NCBI GenBank assembly: GCA_028386065.3
Contig: JAKUCV010001928.1
Location: 23,119-87,118 of the forward strand
From: Turnera subulata
Taxonomy: Eukaryota > Streptophyta > Magnoliopsida > Malpighiales > Passifloraceae
Reading direction: 5' to 3'
Length of the DNA: 64,000 nucleotides
Part shown: positions 22,719 through 35,100 of the stretch, one piece after another
Position numbering within the stretch: the stretch's first letter is position 1
How the letters are laid out: each line of letters opens with the position of its first letter
Translations under genes and position numbers: made by a program
Notes under the pieces: model-generated
Told to the model about the DNA's origin: nothing
Databases searched by the model: none
What the model saw: the letters and a program-made list of their open reading frames with translations, nothing else

Positions 22719-22814
22719 GGCCAAAGAGGGAAGGAGCTTCAACAAGCAGCCCAAGGAAAGCCAGGAGCAACGAACTAGATTCTCAGCGAAAGAAATGGAA
22801 ATGGGTCTTATCTT

Positions 22815-23889
22815 CTCCTTCATGATGAAGTTTAGCCAGCACTTTATTTGATTTCAATATTGAATTGTGTGTGAGCTGACCTCGTATAGCTTACTTTCAC
22901 AAACACATGGCAGCTGCCGATATGAAGGGTCAACTCTTTAATTGCTCCATAACAAATTTTTCTTTCTTTCTGCAATTTTTTTTTTCCAGTGTAAGCCGTA
23001 TTCTTCATTTTCACTACAGAATACAAGTCCAAGCTTTTACTTCTCCACCACAGGAAGGTCAACAAGCCATGTTTATCCACACCACTCTGTTGTCCCAAGT
23101 CCCAGTGTTCAACTTAATAAAAGACCACATTTTTGACTGCAATGATACACAGTTTACTCTGCATTTTCTGACCGGTGCAGGCAAATCAGTACCCCGAAAC
23201 TAAAAATTCTTAAAACTGATTAATTAAAGCATGGTTTGCAATTGCATAGGCACATGCCACGCCTGATACTTCTAATCTTCCCTCATATATAGATAGTGTC
23301 AGGACCAAAAACAATAGAAACATGATGTGGTTGACTGTTTACTTAGTTTCATTCTACAGTGGCTGGCTATATAGTATAGTAAGATTCTGAAGCTAATAAA
23401 TTTTCAAGGATATTGAGTATGGTATAGGCTTGACCTTTTTTAGCAAGGAAAATTGGATAACAAAAAAGAGTCTTTGCCTTTGGTCATAGAAACCGAGTGG
23501 GACGCTAAATGGGTTTCCACACTTATACTATTCGGGAAACGGCCATCCGCTCAGTTGTCAATGACCTACACTTTACGTTCCCACTTACCCTCCTAATAAT
23601 CTTAATCACCAAGGCTTGTAATGTAGCTCATTATTGTATTCTTTGCAAAAGCAAAAGAGACAATAGTTAACAAAAACAATATTACATAGTCTTTGCAAAA
23701 TTAAATAATGAATTTGCAAGAGCAAAAAAAGAAAGCGTCCATTAATTGAGAATTTTTTAACAAAAGTAGTGATGGAAGGTTTGTATTTAATGAAGACCAG
23801 TGTCTAATGTGAGTGACACTTTAGGCATTAAATTAACTGATTGCGATGCTTAAACACAAAACTCTACTCTTTTTTCCCCTTTCTTACTG
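22815..23889. other. Spacer between two LINE insertions, nothing recognised
   Basis: Host sequence between the two LINE target sites. It is AT-rich, with no domain-bearing ORF, no RNA gene and no transposon terminus that I can see. Confidence 0.5.
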
Positions 23890-23906
23890 AAAACAGTAGT
23901 TCCTTT

Positions 23907-26540
23907 TTTTTGGTCGAAACCGGGAAGTATATTAAAAAATATACGTGAGCTTAATACATGGTTAGAAGTCGGGAGCTCAATCCGACTTCTATCTTATACA
24001 AGAGAACATGGTAGACGTAATAGGACGATACATGACAAGGGATCAAAGTCCCGAACATATAAAATCGGAAACATGCCAAGAAAAAAAGTTGATGTACGTG
24101 AAGCTGGGCCGGATATCATCCAAGGCTGGGAAAGGAGGACGGTCAATGAGGTTGGGGAGGAACCGTCCGTCGATCCATGTCCATGTTGGAGCTGGAAGCC
24201 CCGGGGGAGAAAATCATCCGGTGACATTCTTCTCCCAGGACCACAGCTGTGTGGTTCTGGGATTTGCGAGGTCGGGTAAGGGGAACAGTGGGGTTGAAAT
24301 TCAAGGAGATAACTGGGTAATCTGCTGAGGTCGTAGCTGGGGGTGGAGGAGGTCCAGTGTGAGTCAGGGGGTGTCATGGGTAGACGAGTGGGGTTGGGCA
24401 TTGGAGACATCTCTGAGGGTTTGTCTTTTGGGAAACTCCTGTGTGAGTTTGGGAATTTTAATTAGTTGGGATTTTTTCGTTGATTGTTTCTGGAGACGGT
24501 TGTGGAGCTTGCTTTTGGGTTTCTTAATGGATCCTTCCCCGAGGAAGTCTTGGAGTGTAGGTAAGGCAGGGGGTTGTTCAGGAGGGAGTTGGTGCTCAGA
24601 GGGATGTGGTGGTAGGGAGGGCGGATCCGGGGTTGGAGTCGCCACTGGCAGAACATTTCTTGGGGTTGGTGGCTGTATAGGGGGTGCATCAGGAATGGGG
24701 GGAATGGCCGGTTCACGGGCCTCAGGCCAAGTATTACTCAGAACATGAAATCGGTTGGATGGCTGGCCAGGGTTGTGAGGCACTGGGGGACTCTGAGTGC
24801 TAGGGACTTGACGTCGGGTTGGACGCCGAGAAATTATCGGTGCATTCATCCAATCACCCCGACCATTGTAGGCCGCGGTAGCCGGCCTCTCAGGTGCTAC
24901 CGAGGCTGTAGATGGTGGCGCTGGTGCCTCATGCTGTGAGTGTGGAACATTCGGGCACGCTAAAACACTATGATCAAGCTTCCCACACACATAACAGATA
25001 TCAGGCAAGCCTACATAGCTTACCTTTAAGGGTTCTCCTTCAAGGTGTACTGTGCCCGGCAGTGGCTTTGTCAAATCAATACAGACAACAATTCTAGCAA
25101 ATTTTGCTCTACTGGGGTTAGAAGAGTTACCGTCGAGTCGGATGGTTCTCCCCACCATGTTGCCTAGTTGTCGGAGGATTCTGGAGTGGTACCGGTTGGT
25201 GGGGAAGTCGGGGAACTGGATCCATGTCACTATCGATTCAATCTTGCCGGTGGATGCACGGAAATTGGGTGTCCAAGGTTGGACACTGAGCACACTGCCG
25301 TATATGAGCCAGGGCCCCTCGGCCAAGGCGTGAATGTAGTCCGTTCCTTCCTAGAAACGCACCACATAGAAGTTGTTTTCCAAGTCTACGATTTTGAACG
25401 GTCCAGTTGGTTTCCAAAGGGTCTGCAACTTTGTATGCAGTGCTTTGAAACCAATCGGGCGTCCGAACAATTTGACTATCACAACGTTTTCCCATGGCTT
25501 ATCCAGGCGAGCTTTGAATGGGTCCGATAATTCTAGATTTGCCATTCCGTTTGTGTGAGAAACGAACAAATCTCCATCTTCAAATTCGGCTTCGCCTTCA
25601 ACTTCCCAAGGATCCTCCTGGTAAAGGGGATTTTCTCTTGCAAAGAGAGAGTCCCGATAGGAGGGACGTTCGACCTGCATGGGGACAGCGGTATCCACAC
25701 CGCCGGGAGATTGGGTGGCTAGCAGGGGTGGTGGTGGCGTGCCGGTGGAGACGGATGTGGCTGTCCCGGAGGGAGGAGGTGGCTGGGTAGACACGGATAA
25801 GGCAGGTCGGGTCGGACCACTGGTTGGACCAGTTCGGGTTGGACCTCCGGATGAACCAGTTTGGAGCAAATCAGTCGGTGGAGTGGATGCCTGCATCTGG
25901 GGGTGGTGACCGGCCTTTCTGGTCGGGGGCGGCGACGGTGAGCGGATCCGGTTGCGGGGGGGCTGGCCTGTCGCGTGAGCGTGACCTCCTCCGCTGGACA
26001 GGGCTGGTCTCCTCCGGTCGGACCCGGGCTTGGCGAGTGACGCGCTCGACGGCGAATGCGTCTGCCTCAGAGGTCGCCGCTGTGGTCTTCGGGACTGGGG
26101 GAGCAGTCGGCGGTGGCGGCATGGACGCAGTGGACTGGGCGCTTGGTACGGTGAAGTCGTGGTGGGAGGTGCATGCAGGGTGCGTCCTGATGCTAGCCTC
26201 GTCGGGATCCATGCTCTCCGGTGGCACGCCCATGGCCGCGGCGACCAGAGAGCTGGTGACAGGAGGCGGCACGCGCTCTGGAGGCGCGGCGCGTGGGGGC
26301 TCGATCGTCTGCAAGCTTGGTCGGCTGAGGCTTGGGAGTTGCAGGACGAGCTCTGGGGAGGGGACCGATCGCGAGGTTTCGCACGAGGAGGGATCTACCT
26401 CCTCATGCCTTGCTCGGTCACGCCGGAGGAGACCCAGTCCTGAACGGGGAATGGTGTTTAGCACGCGTTTTCTGGTTGGTGGAACTGTAGCAGACAGAGT
26501 TCACTTTTTAGGATGAATTCTAATGGGAAAACTTATATAC
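23907..26540 (-). mobile_element. ORF1-only LINE derivative with 17-bp target-site duplication
   Basis: The 17-base sequence AAAACAGTAGTTCCTTT occurs at 23890-23906, directly before the T-run that represents the poly(A) tail, and again at 26541-26557 directly beyond the 5' end. The element of about 2.63 kb has a Pro/Arg-rich 5' region, a DUF4283 and zinc-knuckle ORF1, about 450 bases of 3' sequence, and no trace of ORF2. It is therefore an internally deleted element that must have been copied by enzyme supplied in trans. It is a different lineage from the LINE at 17442-22801. Confidence 0.88.
24364..25896 (-). pseudogene. LINE ORF1 (DUF4283, zinc knuckle) with one in-frame stop
   Basis: Two open segments, 25896-25354 and 25350-24364, lie in the same frame, separated by a single TAG at 25351-25353 that interrupts DUF4283 (NNFYVVRF stop EGTDYIHALAEGPW). 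Domain landmarks are WENVVIVKLFGRPIGFKALH, then LTKPLPGTVHLEGEPLKVSY, then the zinc knuckle CYVCGKLDHSVLAC. A Pro-rich tail follows. Upstream, 26464-25871 is open in another frame and is probably the original N-terminus after a frameshift. Confidence 0.85.
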
Positions 26541-26557
26541 AAAACAGTAGTTCCTTT

Positions 26558-27392
26558 ACTATACCGTTTTAGTGCAGAATGACAACCAAGGCATGAACAC
26601 AACTAAGAGTGAACAACGATGTGATGGGGGGGAAAAACTAAGGTGAATTTGGTGATGATATCAAGCCACTTTCTTGTAAATTGGTCAAATAACAACCTTA
26701 AGTTAAAATCTAGTGTTAGGCTTTTTTCGTCGTATTTGGCTAATAAATTAACACGACAGCCTGCGTCGAAGGGAGTTTGTCTTTGCATTGTCCCCACCAG
26801 GGGGGGGGGGAATTTGTCCGCGCCAAGTTGACTGTCATAATATAATACCGTTGGTCCTTGCAGGCATCAAAGAGCAGAAAGTCTGCTAACTAAAATAATC
26901 CTACAAAAGCCAAAAAATATACTTGCAAGTTGGAAAATACCAATCATTGGTCTATAAGTTGGAAATACTTACGATTGCTCAACAAACGTTGGAAATACTT
27001 ACAAGTCATGAAGCTCCAAGAAAAATGATGTCTTTTTCTCTATGGAATTTCCAGGAAAAAACCAGTAGTAAGAGTTGGTTTCTCTCCGTCCACTTTAAAC
27101 TCGGTAAAAAAATAAAATACTATAGAGAAAACCCATATCTCATCATCCTAAAGAAACTTTAAAAAATCTCCACGCCTTACTCGTCTTCCTGGCTTCTTCT
27201 TAGTTGCTGCGCCTCCACGTTTTAAAAACTTCTCCATCTTTTCTCTCTATATATTGTGCTGTGTTTGTTCATCTTCAAGAACAGTTCTTTTGATCCAGAA
27301 AAGAAAGAAGCAAAGAAAGAAAGAAAGAAAGAAAGAAAGAACCTTTTTGTAACATTTAAGGACTAATTACTTTCACAGTCTTACCCGTTAAC
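26558..27392. promoter_or_regulatory. Upstream region and leader of the RLCK kinase gene
   Basis: A likely TATA box TATATATT is at 27248-27255, about 140 bases before the start codon. A GAAA microsatellite occupies 27313-27340 in the leader. A G-run lies near 26801-26811. No coding sequence was recognised in the rest. Confidence 0.5.
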
Positions 27393-30128
27393 ATGGGAAA
27401 TTGTCTAGGATCTTCCTGGGGTGATCCTAGTCCGAGCTCCATCAACAATCACAATCCTCCAACCCCAGGTGAGTTTCTGCTTTTTTACTAGTACTTCTTT
27501 GTTTTGGTCTTGCATAGATTCAGCTTGTGTATTGTCTTTGTATTGAATTCTTATTGGTTCTTTGTGTGTGTTTGACCTTGAAGGGACGTCAAGGAACAAT
27601 TACAGCACCACCACCACCACAGATTTGTCAGCCACAAGCAGCAGCTTGGGCAAGAGTCAATTCTCAGCTGCAGTGAGTGAAGGGGATGAAGAGACAAATC
27701 CAAACGGGGAGATACTGGACTCGCCTAACTTGAAGGTGTTCACTTTCTCTGATTTGAGGAGTGCCACAAAGAACTTCAAGTCTGACTCTTTGTTGGGTGA
27801 GGGAGGCTTTGGAAAAGTATTCAAAGGGTGGCTGGATGAGAGGACTTTAGCACCTGCAAGGGCTGGTACTGGCATGGCTGTGGCTATCAAGAAATTGAAC
27901 AGTGAAAGCATGCAGGGATTTCAGGAGTGGCAGGTAATTGCTTCAACATTTCTACCCTGCTTGTTCCCCACATTGGAATTGTGAAGCATTCAGTTCCAAT
28001 GGCCTAACGGGGACAACTTTAGGTGCCATGAACTTTAATTCCAATTGTGCGTTAATTGGCAGAAGTTGCCATTTTCTTAATGTCAAATATGCTGTACACC
28101 ATTGTTTGAAGGACAATGCTGGAAAAATGCCCCATACTGGGTTCTTGCGAAACCACAATTTGGAAACCATATGCGATACTCATACTTGATTGGTGTTTTG
28201 AAAATTTTAAAGCAATGGAATATAAGCCTACTTATTGATGCTAAATGTGCATATTTCTTCTTGATTTGATAATGCAGTCAGAGGTGAATTTTCTGGGAAG
28301 ACTATCACATCCTAACCTGGTAAAGTTGTTGGGATACTGCTGGGAAGAGGAAGAGCTACTCCTTGTATACGAATTCATGCAGAAGGGGAGCTTGGAGAAT
28401 CATCTCTTTAGAAGTAAGAATTGCTGCAGAACAACATTGTTGGAAAGGAAATGAAGAGAATAAGCTAAATATGTAGATGAAATGTTAATGGATGGATTAT
28501 TTGTTTGTGCAGGGAATCCTGCAATCGAACCCTTATCTTGGGACATTCGGCTCAAGATACTCATTGGAGCTGCTCGAGGTCTTGCTTTCCTGCATAGTTC
28601 AGAAAAACAAGTCATTTACAGGGATTTCAAGGCCTCAAATATTCTGCTCGATGGGGTTAGTATTTCGTTTTGTGTTTTAGTTTATTGTAATTCTCTTTAT
28701 TTGCTGCTCAGGAATAAGTATGAAATGAGTAAGAAGAAATGAGGTGAACATGGTTGATAAGAATGAAAAAGAATCTGATTTTAAGTTCCTTTCATTGATT
28801 CTTTGCTGCTGCCAAATGAAGGACACTTCATTATTGGTTTGATGGCATTGCTTTTAACTTTGAAATTCTGCAGTAACCTTAACATCTCCCATTGAAGTGT
28901 TCATTTCTTTAAATTCCTTGTTTTATTTTCTTCCTCATGATAGTTAACTGGAATATGCAGAAACAGTAATCTTCTCCTTGTACTTAGCTAAGTAGAACTG
29001 GTTTATAGCAGAATCTATAACTTTTTAAAATGAGGATACTGTACATTTAATATAATTAGGTTCAACTATCTAAAAGAGAGCCTGGCATGTTTCAAGTTAG
29101 AGGTTGCAGTTCAAATTCTGATTTGCTATTTAGCTAACTACCATCTTTGGCAAAACTTGTTAAGAAAAGCAACTATAAGATAAGATTATGATTGTGCATA
29201 GAAGTGCATCGTTTGATTCGTCATATAAGAAACATTGCATATAGCACGTCCTACTTGGAAAATCTGCAGGGGAGAACCACATTAGGAAGTGTATTTTGAA
29301 TATAACATCATGTATGGGCAGTACAATAGTAAGATGCCCTCATGAGGCTTCAGGGCACCACTTTTGCTAAGCTCTCTCTTGTCCCTTGCCTTATGTATAA
29401 GCAAGAATGATGTGATTCCTTCTGATGATATAGGCTTTCCTAAAAGCATCTATCTTACTGCTCCCCATCTTCTGTTATTTATAGAACTACAACGCCAAAA
29501 TATCCGATTTTGGCTTGGCGAAATTCGGACCCTCCGGTGGAGAGTCTCATGTGACAACTAGGGTAATGGGAACTTATGGTTATGCTGCTCCAGAGTATAT
29601 TGCAACAGGTAATGAAATATCTGGCAAATATAACTTTCTACAGAAAATTTAGCCTCTGTAAGAGTACTAACTACCTGCAACGTTACCTTGACAGGTCATT
29701 TATATGTGAAGAGCGATGTGTATGGCTTTGGTGTGGTGCTGCTGGAGATGCTGACAGGGTTAAGGGCACTTGATACAAGGCGCCCAAATGGGCAGCAAAC
29801 TTTGGTTGATTGGCTAAAGCCAATTTTATCACGTAAAAAGAAGTTTCAAGCAATGATGGATGTTAGGGTGGAGGGTCAATATTCAACCAAGGCTATGGTG
29901 CAAGCAGCACAACTCACTCTAAAATGCACAGAATCAGACCCTAAAAACAGGCCAGCCATGAAGGAAGTTGTGGAGGTTTTGGAACAGATAGACGCCATGA
30001 AAGTAAAACACAAACCCACAAAAAGCACTTTTGGTTCCTCACAGAAAAAAAACCAACGCGGCCGTGACCAGCAATCATCTTCATCGTCTCATCGTTCTCC
30101 CATTCAATCAAGAAGGCAAGGGGTGTGA
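27393..30128 (+). CDS. Receptor-like cytoplasmic kinase, RLCK-VII (CAST AWAY/PBL type)
   Basis: Six exons: 27393-27468, 27584-27933, 28278-28413, 28513-28655, 29485-29608, 29695-30128, all in phase, 420 residues. The N-terminus MGNCLGSS has Gly2 for N-myristoylation and Cys4 for palmitoylation, implying plasma-membrane attachment. Kinase motifs in order: [14 protein letters not shown] (glycine loop), VAIKKLN (catalytic Lys), [14 protein letters not shown] (catalytic loop, the RD class), [17 protein letters not shown] (Mg-binding and activation loop), [14 protein letters not shown] and [14 protein letters not shown]. The tail is Ser/Gln-rich. The family relays signals from receptor kinases; Arabidopsis CAST AWAY restrains organ abscission. 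The closest relative cannot be fixed without alignment. Confidence 0.93.
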
Positions 30129-32146
30129 GTATATATGAACATGAAACCACTGAAATGACAACAACATCACAGAGGTGAGGTAGAAAAATGATATCCGGCA
30201 ATTTTTCTGTGTCTGCATTAGACAAAATTTTTGCCATTGATTTTATATGTTCATTTGGATAACAATTTAGTTATTTGAGAGGTGATTGATTGGTTGACAC
30301 GGTTGTTCATATATAACAAATTTCAACAGTAGTGATTACTTGTAACTTTTGCGTAGCAGAAAGTATGGCATTTTCCACTGTATTTACCTCTATAATGACC
30401 AAAATATTGATGTCATCATTTGGTTTTGAGCAATCTACAGCAATCCTTCGAGGAAATTATAATTCTGCTACTTTGTTCCTCTTTCAAAAAAAAAAAAAAA
30501 AAGAGGAAAACAATTCCAGAAAGATCAAAGAGCAGCTTTCACATAATTCTTTTCAGAGAAAGATTGTCATATTGAATTAGCCGCTGCAGTTGCATTCGGA
30601 AATATGTTTTAAAAAGTGTGAAACTATAAAACAAAGAAGATTGACGTCAAATAACGAAACATTGAGTAATGGAAGTCCTTTTTTTGGCATTATTGCTTTC
30701 GTGATGACATGCAAATGCAATGGCAACAAAATTCATGTAGAATATTTTGGCACGCGTATAATTAATTAACTATACTGTATACTAGTTCATCATCAATTAT
30801 TGTAACTGTACATAAATCATAAAACATTATTTAATTTCCTTTCATTATTTCTTGCTACATCTATTCCCTTATGCCTAAAATTACAAATAGAATCTTGATT
30901 GAATATAATATTAATCTAGATATTAATGTATGTGGTTGTTCTTGTAAATTCTCTTAAATCAATAAAATGCAATGTCCTAAAACAAATTAAAGAGGTGTGA
31001 GTTCAAATCCCACTTTAAACCTTAAATTAAAAACACTGTTTTAAGTTCTTTTCTTATATATATAACCATTAAAAACTATCTTTGTAACATTGCCAGCCAA
31101 TGATTGCTTTATAATTTGCCACTCAATATAGTTGCATTACCAACTAAAGTAAATTGCAGGGAGACATCAACCCTTAAGTTGTACGGACTGTTTCAGCTTC
31201 GAGAAAAACCAAACAATTATAAATTGTTTCCCCAATATCATATGGCAACCTAAAAGTCAGGCATTCACAAGCCATGACTAAGTTATCTCTTCCCCTCTAT
31301 GTGTTTGTCATTCTACCCTTAACTTTTACTTCTAAATTTAGTCGTCTGACCTCTCACCACCTCACCATCATGGACTCAAGTCCCTACATTTCGCTCTCTG
31401 TCAGCAAAAAAATCACTAACAAAACTGGTAGTGAATGGACTATGACATTGCTTCGTTGATTAGAACCAAGCAAGCTCATTATGTAGTAACCCGATCGTGT
31501 CTTAGATCATCAAATTAACCATGAATTGTGAGGACTCAATTCTGGCTGGCCGAGCTGGTTTTCAAACATTTATTACTCTCTTCTAGTTCTAGCCCGTGCA
31601 TGACGTTGATAAGCCCCCGCTTGCCCAAAGTTTTTGAGACATTTGAAGAGGGTTCGCATATCATTTCCAGGAATAGAATTGGAACCGGTAAACAGATAGA
31701 TTATCAGCTTCTACGGATTAAAAGAAAAAAGAAAAAACAAAAATAAAAACAAAAAATATCCGCTTGTAAACAGTCAATTTGATTCTTTCAAAATTATATT
31801 ACAAACCTTTTCGTGTTAGTTTTTCACTTTTCCTTCCCTTTCTAAGAAAACAGATTAGCAAAATAAATTGCAAACAGAAATAATACTCTGCAAATCATAA
31901 CCATTCCCATAATAAACATGCCTCCTGAATGTGCAAAAGGGGGAAATCCATTGGTACAAGAAATATTTGAAGAAGAAAGGGATTTGGAAAAGCAAATGCT
32001 CATATTGGAATGAACATGTGATAAACAATGGAGTAACCAAGACTACGTGGGGCTACCAAAACTTGTGTATGAAAGAATAAAAAATCAGCAGCCGTAAACA
32101 ATTTGACATGAAATTTTATATATCCCAAAGGATTCTGAACCTATGA
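30129..32146. other. Intergenic region between convergent genes
   Basis: The kinase gene (plus strand) and the SAC gene (minus strand) both end here. It is AT-rich, with an A-run near 30487-30502. No gene, RNA gene or transposon terminus recognised. Confidence 0.55.
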
Positions 32147-35100
32147 TCAGCTGCGAGGTTTATGTAGACGAGGCCGATTGCAGAAAATCCGTCCATTGGC
32201 CCTCATAAATACGGTAAGGCCAACACAGATGCCAGCCCATATAAGTGAGAAGAACAAATGCCGAAGATCATATCGCACTGCACAAGAAAATGGGTAAAAG
32301 GAACAGTGCTTTGATTAGTAACTAGTGAAATTCTTAATTGATGCTTTCAGACAAAAGTAGTTTCCAATCCATTTAACTATTTTGCGCATTAAATTTCTTA
32401 AGTTTAGTGAAACTAGCAGTACTAGAGATATTGTTCCACCAATTAACCCTAAAGACTTGTCTAACCACCTAGATATTATCTAAACAAAATGTTGCTTACT
32501 TCAAATATGAACTGTGTCCAGTGTTTTTAAAGATGCTAATTGAGGCATTGCCTAGGCAACATAGAGAATCTCAACAAGGCAACTCCTATTTCTAGTGGAG
32601 GAATCCTGAAGTGAACCCTAGAAAAAATGTAAGTACTGTAAAAAATGTTACGAAGTGAATCTTTTTAGGCTCTTAAAACACAAAGACTAGTCTTTTGAAT
32701 ACTATAATCAAGACAGATGACTTAATGTTGCAAGCGAATTTTGGCATGCAAACTCCTACTAGGAACTCTATGCTTCCTTCAACACACAAAAATGAAGAAT
32801 GAGCAAGCATGAGCCATTTCCAAGTTATCCCCTTCCTCCCAACCGAAGCAGAACCATATTCAGTGCGTCACAGACATGGTCTAGGATACCACTACCTTCC
32901 ATTTTTTCCACATAACAAGAGTGCTGCTTACCTTGCCTAAGTGACATCAAGGCGAAAAAGAAACATGCCACGGCCAAAGAAAAAACCACTCGAAAAGACT
33001 GCAAAAGAAATAAATCAAAGTCACAGTTGCTGATAGGATACTGTTACTGGCTACATGTGTACACACATCCAATATCAGAAAAAGCTGAATGCTACATGCA
33101 GCGATGTCACCTTCTCCATCTCAAGAAGTCAAGAACAAGAATAATTTGGCAACAAAAGCAAGTAGATGCTAATTTGATGAAGCACAGAAATATTGACATC
33201 AAGATCACAAGTGAATGTCAATCAAGATACATTTACATGCACATCCAATCAATATGCAAAAAATCAGAAGGCTACATGCAGCCACATAAACTTCTTCATC
33301 TCAAAAAGTCAAGTGCAACATGTCAACAAAAGCAAGTATTTGTAACATGATGAAGCACACAAGTATTGACATCATAGATGCAAGTATAAAGTGATGCCAC
33401 TCTTCAGGCAGGGTTTAACTCAAGATGGAATGCTAAATTAGATATAATATGCATTCTTTGTGAATTTTTCAATGTGCTCCAGAGAGATAAATAACAGTTA
33501 CTATAAAAGAAAGAATTCAAGTTGAGAGATACTCACAGCAATTGACTCCAAGCCGCCTCCTGTCTGAGATGGAGGAGTCATATCTCGGCTTACAGAAACT
33601 ATGTAATGTCCTTGTAAGAGATCAATCGCATCCTTCATGTGCAAAAAAAGGGGTCAGGATCCAGGCTCTGACATTATTAAGCAATGATCCTCTTTTTCAG
33701 GATGAAAATATGCATTCCAAGCTATTACACAAGGAGAGAAAAGGAAGAATAGGAGTAGGGAAGGTTTCTAAGCCCAATTGCAGCTTTTTGAAATAATATG
33801 AGTGATCATCCATGAAAAGAAAGGTTAGCAGAACCCATTAGCTACTATATCGATCCGATTATAAAATAGTTGGAGTTTGGGTAGGAACAGACCATGAAAG
33901 AATTCAAAGAAAAACTCCTACATTAAAGGAACAGAATCACAGATGAATCCCACATGTCTTAACAATTTTGAGTATCAGCAGTAATATGGAAAAAAAAAAA
34001 AGAGAGAGTACGTCAACCTGTTTTGTTCCATCTGAAAAGTTATTGAAATAATAGCGAGCAAGGGCATTCCAGCCGTCTTTTGCGATTCCCTGGACTGTTC
34101 GCTGGCCACATCTGCAGTTCAGTAGGAGAATAATTTCATATTTCTCAAATGATTCATATCTTTACGAAAATGAGCATAGCAACGAGAGAAGGGACTCAAT
34201 ATATGGAGACTTATTTTCTTAACTAAAAGCATGAACAGCATTAAAGCTTTTGTACTGAGAATATGAAACATTGTTGACAGCTGAAATATGACTAAGGAAC
34301 TCGCATACATAAAATCAGAAAAAGCTTTCATCAAAGAGTAGAAAAGCTTCAATTATACTCTTCAGCGGTGAAAAAATGCAAGCAATGTTCTGACCATACA
34401 AAACTTAGCAGTACTATATTGATGAGTACCTTACAAAATCTCCCTTTAAAGCAGGAGTGCCGGAATATTGAATGCTTATATCATCCCCATGGTTAGCCCA
34501 CACTGAAGATGCAAAGATAGTGAAAGCAAAATTCAGAAAGAGCAAAGTGATAGGAAAGCTTCATAAATTCCAAACAACTCATGCAGAGCAAGCCAAAAGT
34601 AACTTACATATTTTAAAGTTGTCGTCAAAATTTGCATGTGAGCTAATGGTTTCTTCAGCACCAAAAATGCCAATCCTCCTGAGTTGGATCTCCAACATTC
34701 TTCGCCCAATCATGCTCTGTAACCATTATATGGGACTCTTATAATATGCATAAAACAGTACAAGAATGAGTAATTTACCTTAACCTCTCAGGTATATGTA
34801 CACTGTCTCTGAGCCTAACATTGTTGTGCTACTCAGTTGAAAAAAAAAAAGGGAAAATAAAAAATGTTTCTTTTGACGCTTAGCTAGTTTGATGTTCCAG
34901 AAATTGGGGAAAAAAATTTACAGAAATTTCTATCAATTTGAACTTGTAAATGGAAAGCTTACATCTCCATTGGAATTGCCACACCACAAACTGAATGGAC
35001 TATGACTAGACTTCTAATTGACAGATAATGCATCACATCTGTTTTGGCACTAACAACAACCCTAGAGAAAGCCATCTGCAATATAAAAGTTAACATACCT

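Larger units (their letters stand above)
17442..22801 (-). mobile_element. Full-length L1-type LINE retrotransposon with intact ORFs
   Basis: The element lies on the minus strand. Its poly(A) tail appears as 25 T at 17442-17466. The 13-base sequence TGGGTCTTATCTT stands immediately before the tail (17431-17443, its last Ts merging with the T-run) and again immediately beyond the 5' end (22802-22814), which marks a target-site duplication. Between them are a 5' UTR of about 83 bases, ORF1 and ORF2, overlapping at TAATG. Both ORFs are open, and with the clean duplication this indicates a young, possibly active insertion. It sits between the RWP-RK gene and the RLCK kinase gene. Confidence 0.92.

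Noticed and set aside
22719..22823. Longer LINE ORF1 starting at 22823
   Set aside because: The target-site duplication at 22802-22814 places this ATG outside the element, so the extra N-terminal residues come from host sequence.
24008..26516. Plus-strand ORFs of up to 230 codons
   Set aside because: Antisense to the LINE ORF1 region; Gly/Trp-rich products typical of a complemented Pro/Arg-rich frame.
30990..31020. tRNA B-box-like GAGTTCAAATCCC
   Set aside because: No A box at the right distance and no cloverleaf, so neither a tRNA nor a SINE is supported.
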